A stretch of DNA of 64,000 nt. Origin: Actinomadura sp. WMMA1423. Its GTDB lineage: Bacteria; Actinomycetota; Actinomycetes; Streptosporangiales; Streptosporangiaceae. The position numbers and the translations under genes were made by a program. This document shows, in pieces, positions 26,060 to 36,531 of this stretch. Every line of letters begins with the position of its first letter. Position 1 is the stretch's first letter. The DNA lies in the NCBI RefSeq assembly GCF_006547145.1, contig NZ_CP041244.1, positions 1,922,001 to 1,986,000 of the forward strand. The letters run 5' to 3'. Under the pieces are notes generated by a model, which was not told the DNA's origin, searched no databases, and saw nothing but the letters and a program-made list of their open reading frames with translations.

Positions 26060-27498
26060 TTCAGGAAGTCGGGGACGTCGAGGTCGTCGTCCTCGTCGAA
26101 CACCACGGGACGGCGGCGCTGCCCGGAGGCGGGGCCGCCGTCGTTCTCGCCCGCGTGCACGCGGGGTGAGGGCTGCTCGGAGGGCTGGCGCGGCGCGGGA
26201 GCGCGCGAGCCGCCGGACTCTCCGCCGGAGGAACCGGCGTCCCGGTCGGCCGGAGGCCCCGGCTGCCCGGACGCCGCCCCCTCGGAGCGGGACTGCTCGC
26301 CGCGCCCGGCGGACCGGTCGTCCTGGCTCCGCGCGGGCGGCTGCGCCCGGTCGGTCTCGGGGCGCTGCTGCGCGGGGGCCGGGGGCGGCGGCGCGGCGGC
26401 GGCCTGCGCCACCGACTGCTGCTGCGGTGCCGGGGGCTCGGACCGCCCGACCCGGCTCGGGATCGGGTTGGGCGGGGACGCGGGCGGCGGGACGGGACGC
26501 GGGGGCGGGGGCAGCCGCTTGCTCTCCGGTTCGGGAACCGGCTTGCTAGGGCGCCCCTCGTCGAAACCCGCCGCGATCACCGTGACCCGGACCTCGTCGC
26601 CGAGCGCGTCGTCGATGACCGCGCCGAAGATGATGTTGGCGTCGGGGGCGGCCGCGTTGGACACCAGTTGCGCCGCCTCGTTGATCTCGAACAGCCCGAG
26701 GTCGGAGCCGCCGGAGATGGACAGCAGCACGCCGTGCGCGCCGTCGATGCTGGCCTCCAGCAGCGGGCTGGAGATCGCCATCTCGGCGGCGGCGACCGAG
26801 CGGTCGTCGCCGCGCGCCGAACCGATGCCCATCAGCGCCGAGCCGGCGCCGGACATCACGGACTTGACGTCGGCGAAGTCGAGGTTGATCAGGCCCGGGG
26901 TGGTGATGAGGTCGGTGATGCCCTGGACACCGGACAGCAGCACCTGGTCGGCCGCCTTGAAGGCGTCCAGCACGCTGACCTGCCGGTCGGAGATCGACAG
27001 CAGCCGGTCGTTCGGGATGACGATGAGGGTGTCGACCTCGTCGCGCAGCGTCTCGATGCCGGCCTCGGCCTGCATCGCGCGGCGCTTGCCCTCGAAGCTG
27101 AACGGGCGGGTGACCACGCCGATCGTCAGGGCGCCGAGCGAGCGGGCGATGTTGGCGACCACCGGAGCGCCGCCGGTACCGGTCCCGCCGCCCTCCCCGG
27201 CGGTGACGAAGACCATGTCGGCGCCCTTGAGGACCTCCTCGATCTCCTCCCGGTGGTCCTCGGCGGCCTTGCGGCCGACGTCGGGGTTGGCTCCGGCCCC
27301 GAGGCCCCGGGTGAGCTCGCGGCCCACGTCCAGTTTCACGTCGGCGTCACTCATCAGCAGCGCCTGGGCGTCCGTGTTGATCGCGATGAACTCGACGCCC
27401 TTGAGTCCCTCTTCGATCATCCGGTTGACGGCGTTGACGCCGCCGCCGCCGATTCCGACGACCTTGATGACCGCGAGGTAATTCTGCGGTGCTGCCAC
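26056..27498 (-). CDS. ftsZ: Cell division GTPase FtsZ
   Basis: The tubulin-like ring-forming protein. The N-terminal [19 protein letters not shown], the tubulin signature [15 protein letters not shown] and the T7 loop [11 protein letters not shown] are all present. The conserved C-terminal peptide (DLDVPDFLK) that binds SepF ends the protein. A Pro/Gln/Ser/Arg-rich linker of about 150 residues separates core from tail, which is long. The start is GTG 27498 (MAAPQNYL), with AAAGG nine bases upstream. The 350-bp gap before it (27499-27848) holds the AT-rich promoter island near 27600-27660 and nothing else I can name. Confidence 0.97.
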   Translation of the reverse strand: MAAPQNYLAVIKVVGIGGGGVNAVNRMIEEGLKGVEFIAINTDAQALLMSDADVKLDVGRELTRGLGAGANPDVGRKAAEDHREEIEEVLKGADMVFVTAGEGGGTGTGGAPVVANIARSLGALTIGVVTRPFSFEGKRRAMQAEAGIETLRDEVDTLIVIPNDRLLSISDRQVSVLDAFKAADQVLLSGVQGITDLITTPGLINLDFADVKSVMSGAGSALMGIGSARGDDRSVAAAEMAISSPLLEASIDGAHGVLLSISGGSDLGLFEINEAAQLVSNAAAPDANIIFGAVIDDALGDEVRVTVIAAGFDEGRPSKPVPEPESKRLPPPPRPVPPPASPPNPIPSRVGRSEPPAPQQQSVAQAAAAPPPPAPAQQRPETDRAQPPARSQDDRSAGRGEQSRSEGAASGQPGPPADRDAGSSGGESGGSRAPAPRQPSEQPSPRVHAGENDGGPASGQRRRPVVFDEDDDLDVPDFLK

Positions 27499-27614
27499 GA
27501 CGAGGGGCCTTTCCGCTCTCTCCGACCGCCCTGCCCGGTCTGCCGACCGTGCCGCCGCGGTGTTCCCGACCTTTGGTTTCCGAGCTGTGCGCAACGGGTG
27601 GGGTAAACCCTCAC

Positions 27615-27643
27615 CCTCAACTTGAGGCTTACAGTTATGTCAA
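27615..27643 (-). promoter_or_regulatory. AT-rich palindrome and -35-like box upstream of ftsZ
   Basis: CCTCAA-C-TTGAGG (27615-27627) is a perfect 13-bp palindrome. On the minus strand TTGACA lies at 27643-27638, 10 bases upstream of it. This is the only AT-rich island in the ftsZ upstream region. No convincing -10 is spaced from the TTGACA, so an exact promoter is not assigned. Confidence 0.4.
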
Positions 27644-27848
27644 CCTGATGACTGATACGGACAGTAGGGCGGCCTTACCGCCAGGGTCAACTAACCTCCC
27701 CCGAACTCGGTCGGCGTGTCGCGACCTGCCCGCTCCGCCCGGTCGTCAGCCCTGTCCACTTCACCCACCCTGGTCCACTTCCTCACCCGTCCCGGGCCGC
27801 TTCTCCGGCCCCGGCGGCCTCCTCGCCGCCATGGACCCGCCCGCTCCG

Positions 27849-28628
27849 TCACTGCGTCTTGAGGACCTCGGGCGAGCTGATGTCGACGGTGCGCACGGCG
27901 CGCCCGGCCGCGGTCCGCCGCACGGCGTCCAGCAACCTGATCTTCTCGGCCGCCCGCTCCGCCGCGCCCCACACCACCGTCTGGCCGCCCTTCATGTAGA
28001 GGGTCACCGCCTCCGGCCCTCCGGCCTCCACCTCGGTGACCCTGCCGCCGAGGCGTTCGGGCAGCCCGGACAGCACGGTGAGCGCCGCGAGCGTGGCCTG
28101 GTCGGACGGTCCCGGCGAGGCGACCGTGAGCGTGGGAAGCCCCGCCGGGCGGGACGCCTCGTCGGCGACCGTCACGCCGTGCCGGTCGAGGAGGTGGTAG
28201 CGGCCTGCGCCCCGGAACACCGCCACCGGCTCGCGCTCGTGGACGACGACGCGGACCGTCCCCGGCCAGCGGCGCTCGATCGCCGCCGACTCGACCTCGC
28301 GGAGTCGCTCCACGCGGTCCCGGACGGCGCCGGTCCTGAGCCGGACCATCGGCGTGCCGAGGTCGATCCCGGCCGCGGCCACCACCTGGTCGGCGGTGGC
28401 GAGGCGGGTTCCCGTCACCTCGACGTGCCGCACCACCAGCAGCCTCGACCCGAGCAGCACCCAGGACACCGCGCCGAGCGCCCCGATCACCAGGAGGGTG
28501 ACGAAGACCACCTTCCAGCGGGTCGCGCGGCCGCGCCCGGCCGGCGCCGCGGCATCCGGGTCCGGCTCCGGTTCCTCTTCCAGGTCCGGGTCCGGCGAGC
28601 CGCGGCGGCTCGTGTGCGCCTCGGTCAT
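27849..28628 (-). CDS. ftsQ: Cell division protein FtsQ/DivIB
   Basis: A bitopic membrane protein of the divisome FtsQ-L-B complex. The 259-residue sequence has an acidic cytoplasmic N-terminus of about 38 residues and one membrane helix (VVFVTLLVIGALGAVSWVLLG). Next comes a POTRA domain (VRHVEVTGTRLATADQVVAAAGIDLGTPMVRLRT) and the FtsQ domain (ERRWPGTVRVVVHEREPVAVF, YHLLDRHGVTV). It lies between murC and ftsZ, with 133 bp after murC. Confidence 0.93.
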   Translation of the reverse strand: MTEAHTSRRGSPDPDLEEEPEPDPDAAAPAGRGRATRWKVVFVTLLVIGALGAVSWVLLGSRLLVVRHVEVTGTRLATADQVVAAAGIDLGTPMVRLRTGAVRDRVERLREVESAAIERRWPGTVRVVVHEREPVAVFRGAGRYHLLDRHGVTVADEASRPAGLPTLTVASPGPSDQATLAALTVLSGLPERLGGRVTEVEAGGPEAVTLYMKGGQTVVWGAAERAAEKIRLLDAVRRTAAGRAVRTVDISSPEVLKTQ

Positions 28629-28761
28629 GACCCAAGCCTGGCAGTGATCGCCGGTTCCGCCGCCGACCGCGCGGGCGGCGGCGTGTCACGCCCCGCCTCC
28701 CCCCGGACGCCCGTCCCCCCGCGAGACCCGTGACGCGGCAAGGCTCCCACCCCGGCAGGCC

Positions 28762-30183
28762 CTACGCCCCGGCGAGGCGTTCCAGGACGAGCGGGCCGAG
28801 CTGCGTCACGTCCCCGGCGCCCAGCGTGATGACCACGTCGCCTGGACGGGCGAGGGACGCCGCGATGCCGGGCACCTCGTCCCGCTCGGGCGCGTACACG
28901 GTCTCGGTCCCGGCCGGGACGGCGTCGGCGACCAGCGCGCCCGTCACGCCGGGCTCGGGGTCCTCGCGGGCGCCGTAGACGTCCAGGACGACCGCGACGT
29001 CGGCGAGGCCGAGCGCGGCGCCGAACTCGGCGGCGAAGAACCGGGTGCGGCTGTACAGGTGCGGCTGGAACACCGCGACGATGCGGCCCCGCCCGCCCGT
29101 CCCCGCGTCCTTCTCGCCGAGGTAGTCGCGGGTGGCGTCCAGGTCGGCGGTCAGCTCGGTCGGGTGGTGGGCGTAGCTGTCGAACACCTCGACGCCGCCC
29201 GCCTCGCCCTTGCGCTCCAGCCGCCGCATCGCCCCGCCGAACGCGGCGAGGCCGGCGCGCACCGGGTCGTCGTCCAGGCCGAGGGACCGGGTGACCGCGA
29301 CGACTGCGGCCGCGTTGAGCGCGTTGTGGCGCCCCGGCACGGCCAGCGCGAACTCCCCGCCGCCCTCGATCCGGAAGCGGGAGCCGAGGCCGCGCGGGGT
29401 GAAGCCGGTCACGCGCAGGTCGGCGCCCTCGGCCTCGCCGTAGGTCAGCACGGTCAGGCCGCGATCGCGCGCCCGCCCGGCCAGCTCCATCGCGACCGGG
29501 TCGTCGGCGCCGGCGATGAGGGTGCCGCCCGGCTCCACCCGGTCGACGAAGCGGGCGAAGTTCTCCTTGACCTTCTCGAACCCGCCGTAGTTGTCGAGGT
29601 GGTCGGCCTCGACGTTGGTGACGACCGCGATGCGCGGGGTGTACATGAGGAACGAGCCGTCGCTCTCGTCGGCCTCCGCGACGAACACGTCGCCGGTGCC
29701 CTCGTCGGCGCCGAGGCCGGTGGTGACCAGCTGGCCGCCGATGCAGTAGGACGGGTCGGCGCCGGCGTGCTGGAGCGCCACCGTCAGCATCGAGGTGGTG
29801 GTGGTCTTGCCGTGCGTGCCGGCGACCGCGACCGCGCGGCGGCCCGCCATCAGCGAGGCGAGCGCGGCCGAGCGGTGCAGGACGCGCAGGCCCCGCGCGC
29901 GGGCGGCGACCAGCTCGGGGTTGGTGTCGCGGATCGCCGTGGAGACCACGACGGTGTCGGCGTCGCCCACGTGCGCTGCGTCGTGCCCGACGAAGACCTT
30001 GGCGCCGAGGTCGCCGAGCTGGGCGAGCAGCTCGGAGTCGCGGGCGTCGCTGCCGGACACGGCGATGCCGCGGCGCAGCATGATGCGGGCGACGCCGGAC
30101 ATCCCGGCTCCCCCGATGGCGATGAAGTGGACCCGGCCGAGCTCGCCGGCCGGCACCACCTCCCCCGGGTCGATCAGGCTCAT
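28762..30183 (-). CDS. murC: UDP-N-acetylmuramate--L-alanine ligase MurC
   Basis: Adds L-Ala to UDP-MurNAc, the first cytoplasmic peptide step of peptidoglycan synthesis. The 473-residue sequence has the N-terminal Rossmann segment HFIAIGGAGMSGVARIML, the ATP loop VAGTHGKTTTTSML, EADESDGSF, TNVEADHLDNY and the C-terminal FDSYAHHPTEL and FQPHLYSRTRFF. The start ATG overlaps the murG stop by four bases. Confidence 0.97.
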   Translation of the reverse strand: MSLIDPGEVVPAGELGRVHFIAIGGAGMSGVARIMLRRGIAVSGSDARDSELLAQLGDLGAKVFVGHDAAHVGDADTVVVSTAIRDTNPELVAARARGLRVLHRSAALASLMAGRRAVAVAGTHGKTTTTSMLTVALQHAGADPSYCIGGQLVTTGLGADEGTGDVFVAEADESDGSFLMYTPRIAVVTNVEADHLDNYGGFEKVKENFARFVDRVEPGGTLIAGADDPVAMELAGRARDRGLTVLTYGEAEGADLRVTGFTPRGLGSRFRIEGGGEFALAVPGRHNALNAAAVVAVTRSLGLDDDPVRAGLAAFGGAMRRLERKGEAGGVEVFDSYAHHPTELTADLDATRDYLGEKDAGTGGRGRIVAVFQPHLYSRTRFFAAEFGAALGLADVAVVLDVYGAREDPEPGVTGALVADAVPAGTETVYAPERDEVPGIAASLARPGDVVITLGAGDVTQLGPLVLERLAGA

Positions 30184-31274
30184 CGGGCGGCGCCCGCGGA
30201 CCGGACCACCTCGTAGACCATCTGGGCGAGCGCGACGTCGGCGTCGCGGCGGCCCATCCGGCCCGCGGCCTCGGACATGTGCGCGACGCGCGCCGGGTCG
30301 GCCAGCACCGGCAGCAGGTGCCGGGCGATCCAGTCCGGGGACAGCTCGGCGTTGTCGACCAGCATGCCGCCGCCCGCCGCGACGATCGGCTCGGCGTTCA
30401 GCCGCTGCTCGCCGTTGCCGATCGGGAGCGGGACGTACACGGCGGGCAGCGCGACCGCGGCCAGCTCGGCGCAGGTCATCGCGCCCGCGCGGCACATCGC
30501 CATGTCGGCGGCGGCGTAGGCGAGGTCCATGCGGTCGCAGTAGGGGATGGTGACGTACTGCGGGCCGCCCGCCGCGGGCTCGGGCTCCTCGGTGTTCTTC
30601 GGCCCGACGATGTGCAGCACCTGGATGCCCGCCTGCCGGAAGTACGGCGCGGAGGCCACGGCGGCCTGGTTCAGCGAGCGGGCGCCCTGCGAGCCGCCGA
30701 AGATCAGCAGCGTGGGCAGGTCGGGGAGCAGCCCGAAGTAGGAGCGGGCCTTGTCGCCCATGGCGAGCCGGTCGAGCGTCGCGATCTCGCGGCGCAGCGG
30801 GATGCCCACGAACCGGGCGTTCGGCAGCGGCGAGTCGGCGTGCGAGACCGCGACGTGCTCGGTGAAGCGGGCGCCGAGCTTGTTGGCCAGGCCGGGCTTC
30901 GGGTTGGCCTCGTGCACGATGATCGGAACCTTGCGCTTGCGCGCCGCGAGGTAGCCGGGGGTGGCGACGTAGCCGCCGAAGCCGACCAGGATGTCGGCCC
31001 GGGCCTGGTCGAGGACGGACGCGGCCGCGTTGATCGCGCCGCGCAGCCGCCCGGGCACCGACAGCAGCTGCGGGGTCAGCGTCCGCGGCAGCGGCACCGG
31101 GGGGATCAGGGCGAGCTCGTAGCCCCGCTGCGGGACGAGGCGGGTCTCCAGGCCCCGCTCGGTCCCGAGGCAGACGATCCCGGTGTTCGGGTCGTTGCGG
31201 CGCAGCGCGTCGGCGAGCGCCAGGGCGGGCTCGATGTGTCCGGCGGTGCCGCCGCCGGCCAGGACAACCCTCAT
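30180..31274 (-). CDS. murG: Lipid II synthase MurG
   Basis: The UDP-GlcNAc transferase that turns lipid I into lipid II on the inner face of the membrane. The 364-residue sequence has the glycine-rich GT-B motifs VLAGGGTAGHIEPALALADAL and FGGSQGARSLNQAAV, HEANPKPGLANKLGARF, and the donor-site segment CRAGAMTCAELAAVALPAVYVPLP. I chose ATG 31274; a TTG at 31286 would abut the GGAG motif and is unlikely. It follows ftsW by 40 bp. Confidence 0.95.
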   Translation of the reverse strand: MRVVLAGGGTAGHIEPALALADALRRNDPNTGIVCLGTERGLETRLVPQRGYELALIPPVPLPRTLTPQLLSVPGRLRGAINAAASVLDQARADILVGFGGYVATPGYLAARKRKVPIIVHEANPKPGLANKLGARFTEHVAVSHADSPLPNARFVGIPLRREIATLDRLAMGDKARSYFGLLPDLPTLLIFGGSQGARSLNQAAVASAPYFRQAGIQVLHIVGPKNTEEPEPAAGGPQYVTIPYCDRMDLAYAAADMAMCRAGAMTCAELAAVALPAVYVPLPIGNGEQRLNAEPIVAAGGGMLVDNAELSPDWIARHLLPVLADPARVAHMSEAAGRMGRRDADVALAQMVYEVVRSAGAAR

Positions 31275-31314
31275 GTCCGTTGACAACTCCTCAGCGTGGT
31301 GTGAAGGGGGGATT

Positions 31315-32571
31315 TCAACGCCGTGCCAGACCCAGCCAGCTTAGAGCCCTCACGACCGGTCCGGGACCCCGTGCGGAGAGTGCCTGCCGCGCGCCGGGCT
31401 CGCGCTTGGCGAACGCGAGCAGCATGCCGAGCGCGAAGAGGGTCGGGATGAGCGCCGAGCCCCCGTAGGACACCAGCGGGAGCGGGATGCCCGTGATGGG
31501 CAGGACGCGGATGACGGCGCCGATGTTCACGATCGCCTGCACCACCAGCCACGCCGTGGCGCCCGCGGCGGCGAGGCGGGTGAACGGGTCCTTGACGCGC
31601 TTGGCGATCCGCAGGCCCGCGTAGGCGAGCATGCCGAACAGGCCGAGGACGACGAGGGTGCCGACGAGGCCGAACTCCTCCCCCACGATCGCGAAGATGA
31701 AGTCGGTCTCGGCGTGCGGCAGGTAGTCCCACTTGGCGCGGCCCTCGCCGAGGCCGGTGCCGAACAGGCCGCCCGAGGCGAGCGCGAACAGCCCCTGCGT
31801 GCCCTGGTAGTTGGTGGTGAGCTGGTTGCCGGACGGGTCGAGGAACCCGGTGAGCCGCTGCATCCGGTACGGCTCGACGAGGACGAGGATCGACACGAGC
31901 AGCGCCACGAGCCCCGCGATGCCGACGAACAGCCGTCCGGGCGCGCCGACGGCCCACAGCAGCGCCAGGAAGATCGTCAGGAGCACCAGGGTGGTGCCGA
32001 GGTCGCTGCCCAGCATCACCAGCAGGACGAGCACCCCGGCGCCCGGCATCAGCGGGACCAGCAGCGGCCGCCACTCGGTGAGCTGGCCGAGCCGGTCCTT
32101 GCGGGCCAGCAGGTCGGCGCCCCACAGCACCAGGGCGAGCTTGGCCAGCTCCGAAGGCTGGACCTGCACCGGGCCGAGGGCGACCCACCGGGTCGCGCCG
32201 CCCGCGCTGCGCCCGAGCCCGGGGATCAGCACCATCGCCAGCGCGACGACCGACAGCAGCAGCAGCGGGTAGGCCAGCGCGCGGAACGTCTTCACCGGCA
32301 GCCGGGAGGCCAGCCACATGCCGGGCAGCCCGATCGCGACCCACATGGCCTGCTTCTGGAACAGCGTGTAGGCCGAGCCCGTCGCCTGGAGCTGCTTCAC
32401 GCTGGAGGCCGACAGCACCATCGTCAGGCCGAGCGCGAGCAGCATCACAGAGCAGCCGAGCACCAGGTAGTAGGAGGTGAGGGGCCGGTCGAGCAGCCCG
32501 ACGGCGGCGACCACCTGCTCCCGTGGCCCCGGACGCCGGGCGGCGCCGTCCTCCCCGGCCGCGGTGGTCAT
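31315..32571 (-). CDS. ftsW: Septal SEDS glycosyltransferase FtsW
   Basis: A ten-helix SEDS protein that polymerises lipid II together with FtsI at the septum. The 418-residue sequence has TMVLSASSV, GATRWVALGPVQVQPSELAKLALVLW, MLGSDLGTTLVLL, LPHAETDFIFAIVGEEFG and the C-terminal signature LPITGIPLPLVSYGGSALIPTLFALGMLLA. The start ATG 32571 lies two bases after the murD stop. Its neighbourhood (murD, murG) is the standard dcw order, which distinguishes it from RodA. Confidence 0.95.
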   Translation of the reverse strand: MTTAAGEDGAARRPGPREQVVAAVGLLDRPLTSYYLVLGCSVMLLALGLTMVLSASSVKQLQATGSAYTLFQKQAMWVAIGLPGMWLASRLPVKTFRALAYPLLLLSVVALAMVLIPGLGRSAGGATRWVALGPVQVQPSELAKLALVLWGADLLARKDRLGQLTEWRPLLVPLMPGAGVLVLLVMLGSDLGTTLVLLTIFLALLWAVGAPGRLFVGIAGLVALLVSILVLVEPYRMQRLTGFLDPSGNQLTTNYQGTQGLFALASGGLFGTGLGEGRAKWDYLPHAETDFIFAIVGEEFGLVGTLVVLGLFGMLAYAGLRIAKRVKDPFTRLAAAGATAWLVVQAIVNIGAVIRVLPITGIPLPLVSYGGSALIPTLFALGMLLAFAKREPGARQALSARGPGPVVRALSWLGLARR

Positions 32572-32573
32572 CG

Positions 32574-34052
32574 TTACCGGTCGCCCCGGGAGAGGCGCTC
32601 GACCGCCGCGATGAAGGCGTCCCCGCGGGCCGGATAGTTGGCGAACATGTCGAAGGAGGCCCCGACGGGCGCGAGGAGCACGGTGTCTCCGGGGCGGGCG
32701 AGGCCGGAGGCGTGGGCGACGACGCGGTCCATCGCCCCAGTGTCGGTGTCGGGGACGTCCACGACAGGGACATCCGGGGCGTGTCGCGCGAGTGCCTCGG
32801 CGATCCGGTGCCGGTCGCGTCCCATCAGGACGGCGCCGCGCAGCCGCCCGGCGCACGAGCGCACCAGGTCGTCGACGTCCAGGCCCTTGAGGAGGCCGCC
32901 GGCGATCCACACGACGCTCTCGTAGGCGGCGAGGGACGCGGCGGCGGCGTGCGGCTGGGTCGCCTTGGAGTCGTTGACGTAGGCCACGCCCTCGATGTCG
33001 GCGACGTGCTGGATGCGGTGGGGGTCGGGGACGAACGCGCGCAGCCCCTCGCGGACGGCCTCGGGCGGCACGCCGAACGCGCGGGCCAGGCCGGCGGCGG
33101 CGAGCGCGTTGGCGACGTTGTGCGGCGCGAACGGCCGGACGTCGCCGAGCGCGGCCAACTCGGCGGCGTGGCTCGCGGGGTCGCCGGTGAAGGCGCGGTC
33201 GACCAGCAGCTCCTCCACGACGCCGAGCTCACCGGGGCGCGGGACCTGGAGCGTGAAGCCGACCCGCCGGGACACGCCCTCGGCGCGTTCGGCGAGCGCC
33301 GAGGAGGTGTCGTCGTCGGCGTTGTAGACGGCGACGCAGCCCGGCGCGAAGATCTTGGCCTTGGCGCCGGCGTAGGCGTCCATGGAGCCGTGCCAGTCGA
33401 GGTGGTCGGGCGCGACGTTCAGCACCGTGGCCGCGTAGGGGGCGACGGAGCTGGACCAGTGCAGCTGGTAGCTCGACAGCTCCACCGCCAGCACGTCATA
33501 CGGCTCGCTCTGCTCCTGGGGGGACGACCCCGCAGACCCCCCGGAACCGCCCGCGACCGCCTCCACGATCGGAGTCCCCACGTTCCCGACGCTGAGGGCC
33601 TTGTGCCCGGCGGCGGTGAGCATGCAGGCCAGCATCCGCACGACGGTGGTCTTGCCGTCCGTCCCGGTGATCGCCAGCCAGGGCGCCGCGTCCCGCGGCC
33701 GCAGTCGCCACGCCAGCTCCACCTCGCCGATGATCTCGATGCCGGCCGCGGCGGCCGCGGCGAGCAGCGGGGCGTCCGGCCGCCAGCCCGGCGAGGTCAC
33801 GACCAGGCCGGTGCCCGCCGGGAGGGACTCGCCGTCGCCGAGCCGGACCGCGACACCGCACGCCTCCAGCTCGGCGGCGTGCCCGCGCTGCTCCTCGCCG
33901 TCGCGGGCGTCCACGACGGTGACGCGGGCGCCGCGGGCGGCCAGGACGCGGGCGGCGGCGCGGCCGGACACGCCGAGCCCGGCCACGCACACCTCCAGGC
34001 CCTCCCAGGCATGGCCGTCGAAGGGGCGGTTCTCCCAGGCGGGGTCGCTCAC
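32574..34052 (-). CDS. murD: UDP-MurNAc-L-alanine--D-glutamate ligase MurD
   Basis: Adds D-Glu in the Mur ligase series. The N-terminal domain ([22 protein letters not shown]), the ATP loop ([15 protein letters not shown]), [27 protein letters not shown] and [10 protein letters not shown], plus [10 protein letters not shown], all match the family. The 492-residue product is slightly long. The start is GTG 34052, which overlaps the mraY stop as GTGA; ATG 34063 upstream is an alternative. Confidence 0.96.
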   Translation of the reverse strand: MSDPAWENRPFDGHAWEGLEVCVAGLGVSGRAAARVLAARGARVTVVDARDGEEQRGHAAELEACGVAVRLGDGESLPAGTGLVVTSPGWRPDAPLLAAAAAAGIEIIGEVELAWRLRPRDAAPWLAITGTDGKTTVVRMLACMLTAAGHKALSVGNVGTPIVEAVAGGSGGSAGSSPQEQSEPYDVLAVELSSYQLHWSSSVAPYAATVLNVAPDHLDWHGSMDAYAGAKAKIFAPGCVAVYNADDDTSSALAERAEGVSRRVGFTLQVPRPGELGVVEELLVDRAFTGDPASHAAELAALGDVRPFAPHNVANALAAAGLARAFGVPPEAVREGLRAFVPDPHRIQHVADIEGVAYVNDSKATQPHAAAASLAAYESVVWIAGGLLKGLDVDDLVRSCAGRLRGAVLMGRDRHRIAEALARHAPDVPVVDVPDTDTGAMDRVVAHASGLARPGDTVLLAPVGASFDMFANYPARGDAFIAAVERLSRGDR

Positions 34053-35107
34053 TTCTTCGGCATCCATTCCAGGTAGAACAGCCCGATGCCGATCGCGACG
34101 AACGTCGCGGACATCAGCCAGAAGCGCACGACGATCGTGGTCTCGGCCCAGCCCGACAGCTCGAAGTGGTGCTGGAGCGGAGCCATCTTGAACACGCGTT
34201 TCCCGGTCATCTTGAACCCGCCGACCTGGATGATCACCGACAGCGTGATCATCACGATCAGCCCGCACAGGATGGCGAGCAGGAACTGGGTGCGGGTGAG
34301 GATGGCCAGGCCGACCAGCACGCCGCCGAGGGCCAGCGAGCCGGTGTCGCCCATGAAGATCTTCGCGGGGGGCGCGTTCCACCACAGGAAGCCGAACACG
34401 CCGCCGAGCACGGCCGCGGCGACCACCGCGAGGTCGAGGGGGTCGCGGACGCTGTAGCAGTTGGGGGCGAGGGCGGCGGCGCAGCTGTTGCGCAGCTGCC
34501 AGTTGCCGATGACCACGTAGGCGGCCAGCACCATCCCGGCCGGGCCCGCGGCGAGGCCGTCCAGGCCGTCGGTGAGGTTGACGCCGTTGGACATGGCCGC
34601 GATGAGCAGCAGCGCCCACACCACGAACAGGTACGGGCCGATCGAGGGGCCGAAGTCGCGCAGGAAGGACAGGTGGGGGTCGGCGGGGGTGACGTCGTAG
34701 CCGTTGGGGAAGTTCAGCGAGCCGACCGCGAACACGACTCCGACGAGGATGATGCCGATCATCTTGGCGCCGCTGCGCAGGCCGAGGCTGCGCTGCTTGA
34801 ACACCTTGATGTAGTCGTCCACGAACCCGACGAGGCCGAGGCCCGTCATCAGGAACAGCACGAGGATGCCGGAGATGGTGGGGACCTCTCCGGTGAACAG
34901 GTGCGCGGCCGCGTAGCCGACGAGCGAGCCGACGATGAAGACCGTCCCGCCCATGGTGGGGGTGCCGCGCTTGTTCAGGTGGGCCTCGGGGCCCTCGTCG
35001 CGGATCATCTGGCCGTAGCCGAGCCGGTTGACGATGCGGATCCACACCGGTGTGCCGACCATCACGAAGATCAGCGCGATCCCCGCGGCGATGATGATGT
35101 TGGTCAT
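34049..35107 (-). CDS. mraY: Phospho-MurNAc-pentapeptide transferase MraY
   Basis: Transfers phospho-MurNAc-pentapeptide to undecaprenyl phosphate to make lipid I. The 352-residue, ten-helix protein has GTPTMGG near the N-terminus, the catalytic [31 protein letters not shown], and the [11 protein letters not shown] loop. The C-terminal HHFELSGW segment, including the His motif, is intact. The start ATG overlaps the murF stop. Confidence 0.97.
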   Translation of the reverse strand: MTNIIIAAGIALIFVMVGTPVWIRIVNRLGYGQMIRDEGPEAHLNKRGTPTMGGTVFIVGSLVGYAAAHLFTGEVPTISGILVLFLMTGLGLVGFVDDYIKVFKQRSLGLRSGAKMIGIILVGVVFAVGSLNFPNGYDVTPADPHLSFLRDFGPSIGPYLFVVWALLLIAAMSNGVNLTDGLDGLAAGPAGMVLAAYVVIGNWQLRNSCAAALAPNCYSVRDPLDLAVVAAAVLGGVFGFLWWNAPPAKIFMGDTGSLALGGVLVGLAILTRTQFLLAILCGLIVMITLSVIIQVGGFKMTGKRVFKMAPLQHHFELSGWAETTIVVRFWLMSATFVAIGIGLFYLEWMPKK

Positions 35108-36531
35108 CGGCCGTCCTCCGCGAGGATCGCCTCGGCCACCCGTTCCAGGCCGGCCACGCGGGAGCCCTTCACCAGCACGACGTCCCGCGGCGCGAGCCGC
35201 TCCCGGAGCACGGTCACCGCCGCGCCGACGTCATCCACCTGTACGCACTCTCCCGTCCATGACGCAACCTGCCCGGCCCCTTCGGCCATCGCCGCCGCGT
35301 TCGCGCCGACCACCACGAGCCCGGCGATCCCGCTGCGCGCGACATGCTGCCCGATCCTGGCATGTTCCGCCATGGACGAGTCACCTAGTTCGGCCATCTC
35401 GCCCAGTACCGCGTAGGCGCGGCGGTCGCGGGCCAGGTGGACGAGCACGTCGATCGCGGCGCGGGTCGAGTCGGGGTTGGCGTTGTAGGCGTCGTTCACC
35501 ACGGTCACCCCGTCGGCCCGCTCGGTGACCTCCATCCGCCACCGGCTGACCGGCACGGCCGCCGAGAGCGCCTCGGCGACGGCGCCGGGGGCCAGCCCCG
35601 CCGCGCGCGCGGCGGCGGCCGCGGCGAGCGCGTTCGGGACGGCGTGCGAGCCGTGCAGGCGCAGCGCGACCCGCGCCGAGCCCTCCGGCGTGACCAGGGT
35701 GAAGCTCGCCCGGCCCTGGTCGTCGAGCGTCTCGTCCTCGGCGCGGACCACGGCGCCCGGCGAGCGGCCGAAGGTGACGACCTTGCCCCGGGTGCGGGAC
35801 GCCATCGCGCTGACCAGCGGGTCGTCGGCGTTGAGGACGGCGGTGCCGCCCTCGGGCACCGCCTCCACGATCTCCCCCTTGGCCAGGGCGATGTTCTCCC
35901 GGCTGCCGAACTCGCCCACGTGCGCGGTGCCGACGTTCAGCACGACGCCGACGTCGGGGCGCGCGATCCCGGTCAGGTAGGCGATGTGGCCGATGCCGCG
36001 GGCGCCCATCTCCAGGACGAGGTGGCGGGTGGCGGTGTCGGCGCGCAGCACGGTGAGCGGCAGCCCGATCTCGTTGTTGAACGAGCCGGGCGGGTAGACC
36101 GTCGGGCCCGCGCCGCTCAGGACCTGGCCGATGAGGTCCTTGGTGGAGGTCTTGCCGGCCGAGCCGGTGACCGCGACGACCGTCACGCCGGGCAGCCGCT
36201 CCAGGACGCCCCTGGCGAGCCGTCCGAGCGCCTCCTGGACGTCGTCGACGACCACGCAGGGGCCGTCCACCGGGCGCTGGGCGAGCACGCCCGCCGCCCC
36301 GGCCGCGAGGGCCCCGGCCGCGTAGTCGTGGCCGTCCACGTGCTCGCCCTTCAGCGCGGCGAACAGCGCTCCGGGCTCCACCGCGCGGGAGTCGATCACC
36401 ACGGGACCGGTCACCACTGGATCGCCCCCCGCGGGACCGCCCGCCGCGCGGCCGCCTCCCCCCGGGTCCGGCGGCCCGTGCCGGGTCCCTCCCGTGATCT
36501 CCGCGATCGTCGACAGCGGAAGTGGGATCAC
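35104..36531 (-). CDS. murF: UDP-MurNAc-tripeptide--D-Ala-D-Ala ligase MurF
   Basis: Adds D-Ala-D-Ala, completing the UDP-MurNAc-pentapeptide. The 475-residue protein has [26 protein letters not shown], the ATP loop [40 protein letters not shown] and [19 protein letters not shown] glycine/proline-rich insertion lies after residue 15. The start is GTG 36531, which overlaps the murE stop as GTGA. Confidence 0.96.
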   Translation of the reverse strand: MIPLPLSTIAEITGGTRHGPPDPGGGGRAAGGPAGGDPVVTGPVVIDSRAVEPGALFAALKGEHVDGHDYAAGALAAGAAGVLAQRPVDGPCVVVDDVQEALGRLARGVLERLPGVTVVAVTGSAGKTSTKDLIGQVLSGAGPTVYPPGSFNNEIGLPLTVLRADTATRHLVLEMGARGIGHIAYLTGIARPDVGVVLNVGTAHVGEFGSRENIALAKGEIVEAVPEGGTAVLNADDPLVSAMASRTRGKVVTFGRSPGAVVRAEDETLDDQGRASFTLVTPEGSARVALRLHGSHAVPNALAAAAAARAAGLAPGAVAEALSAAVPVSRWRMEVTERADGVTVVNDAYNANPDSTRAAIDVLVHLARDRRAYAVLGEMAELGDSSMAEHARIGQHVARSGIAGLVVVGANAAAMAEGAGQVASWTGECVQVDDVGAAVTVLRERLAPRDVVLVKGSRVAGLERVAEAILAEDGR

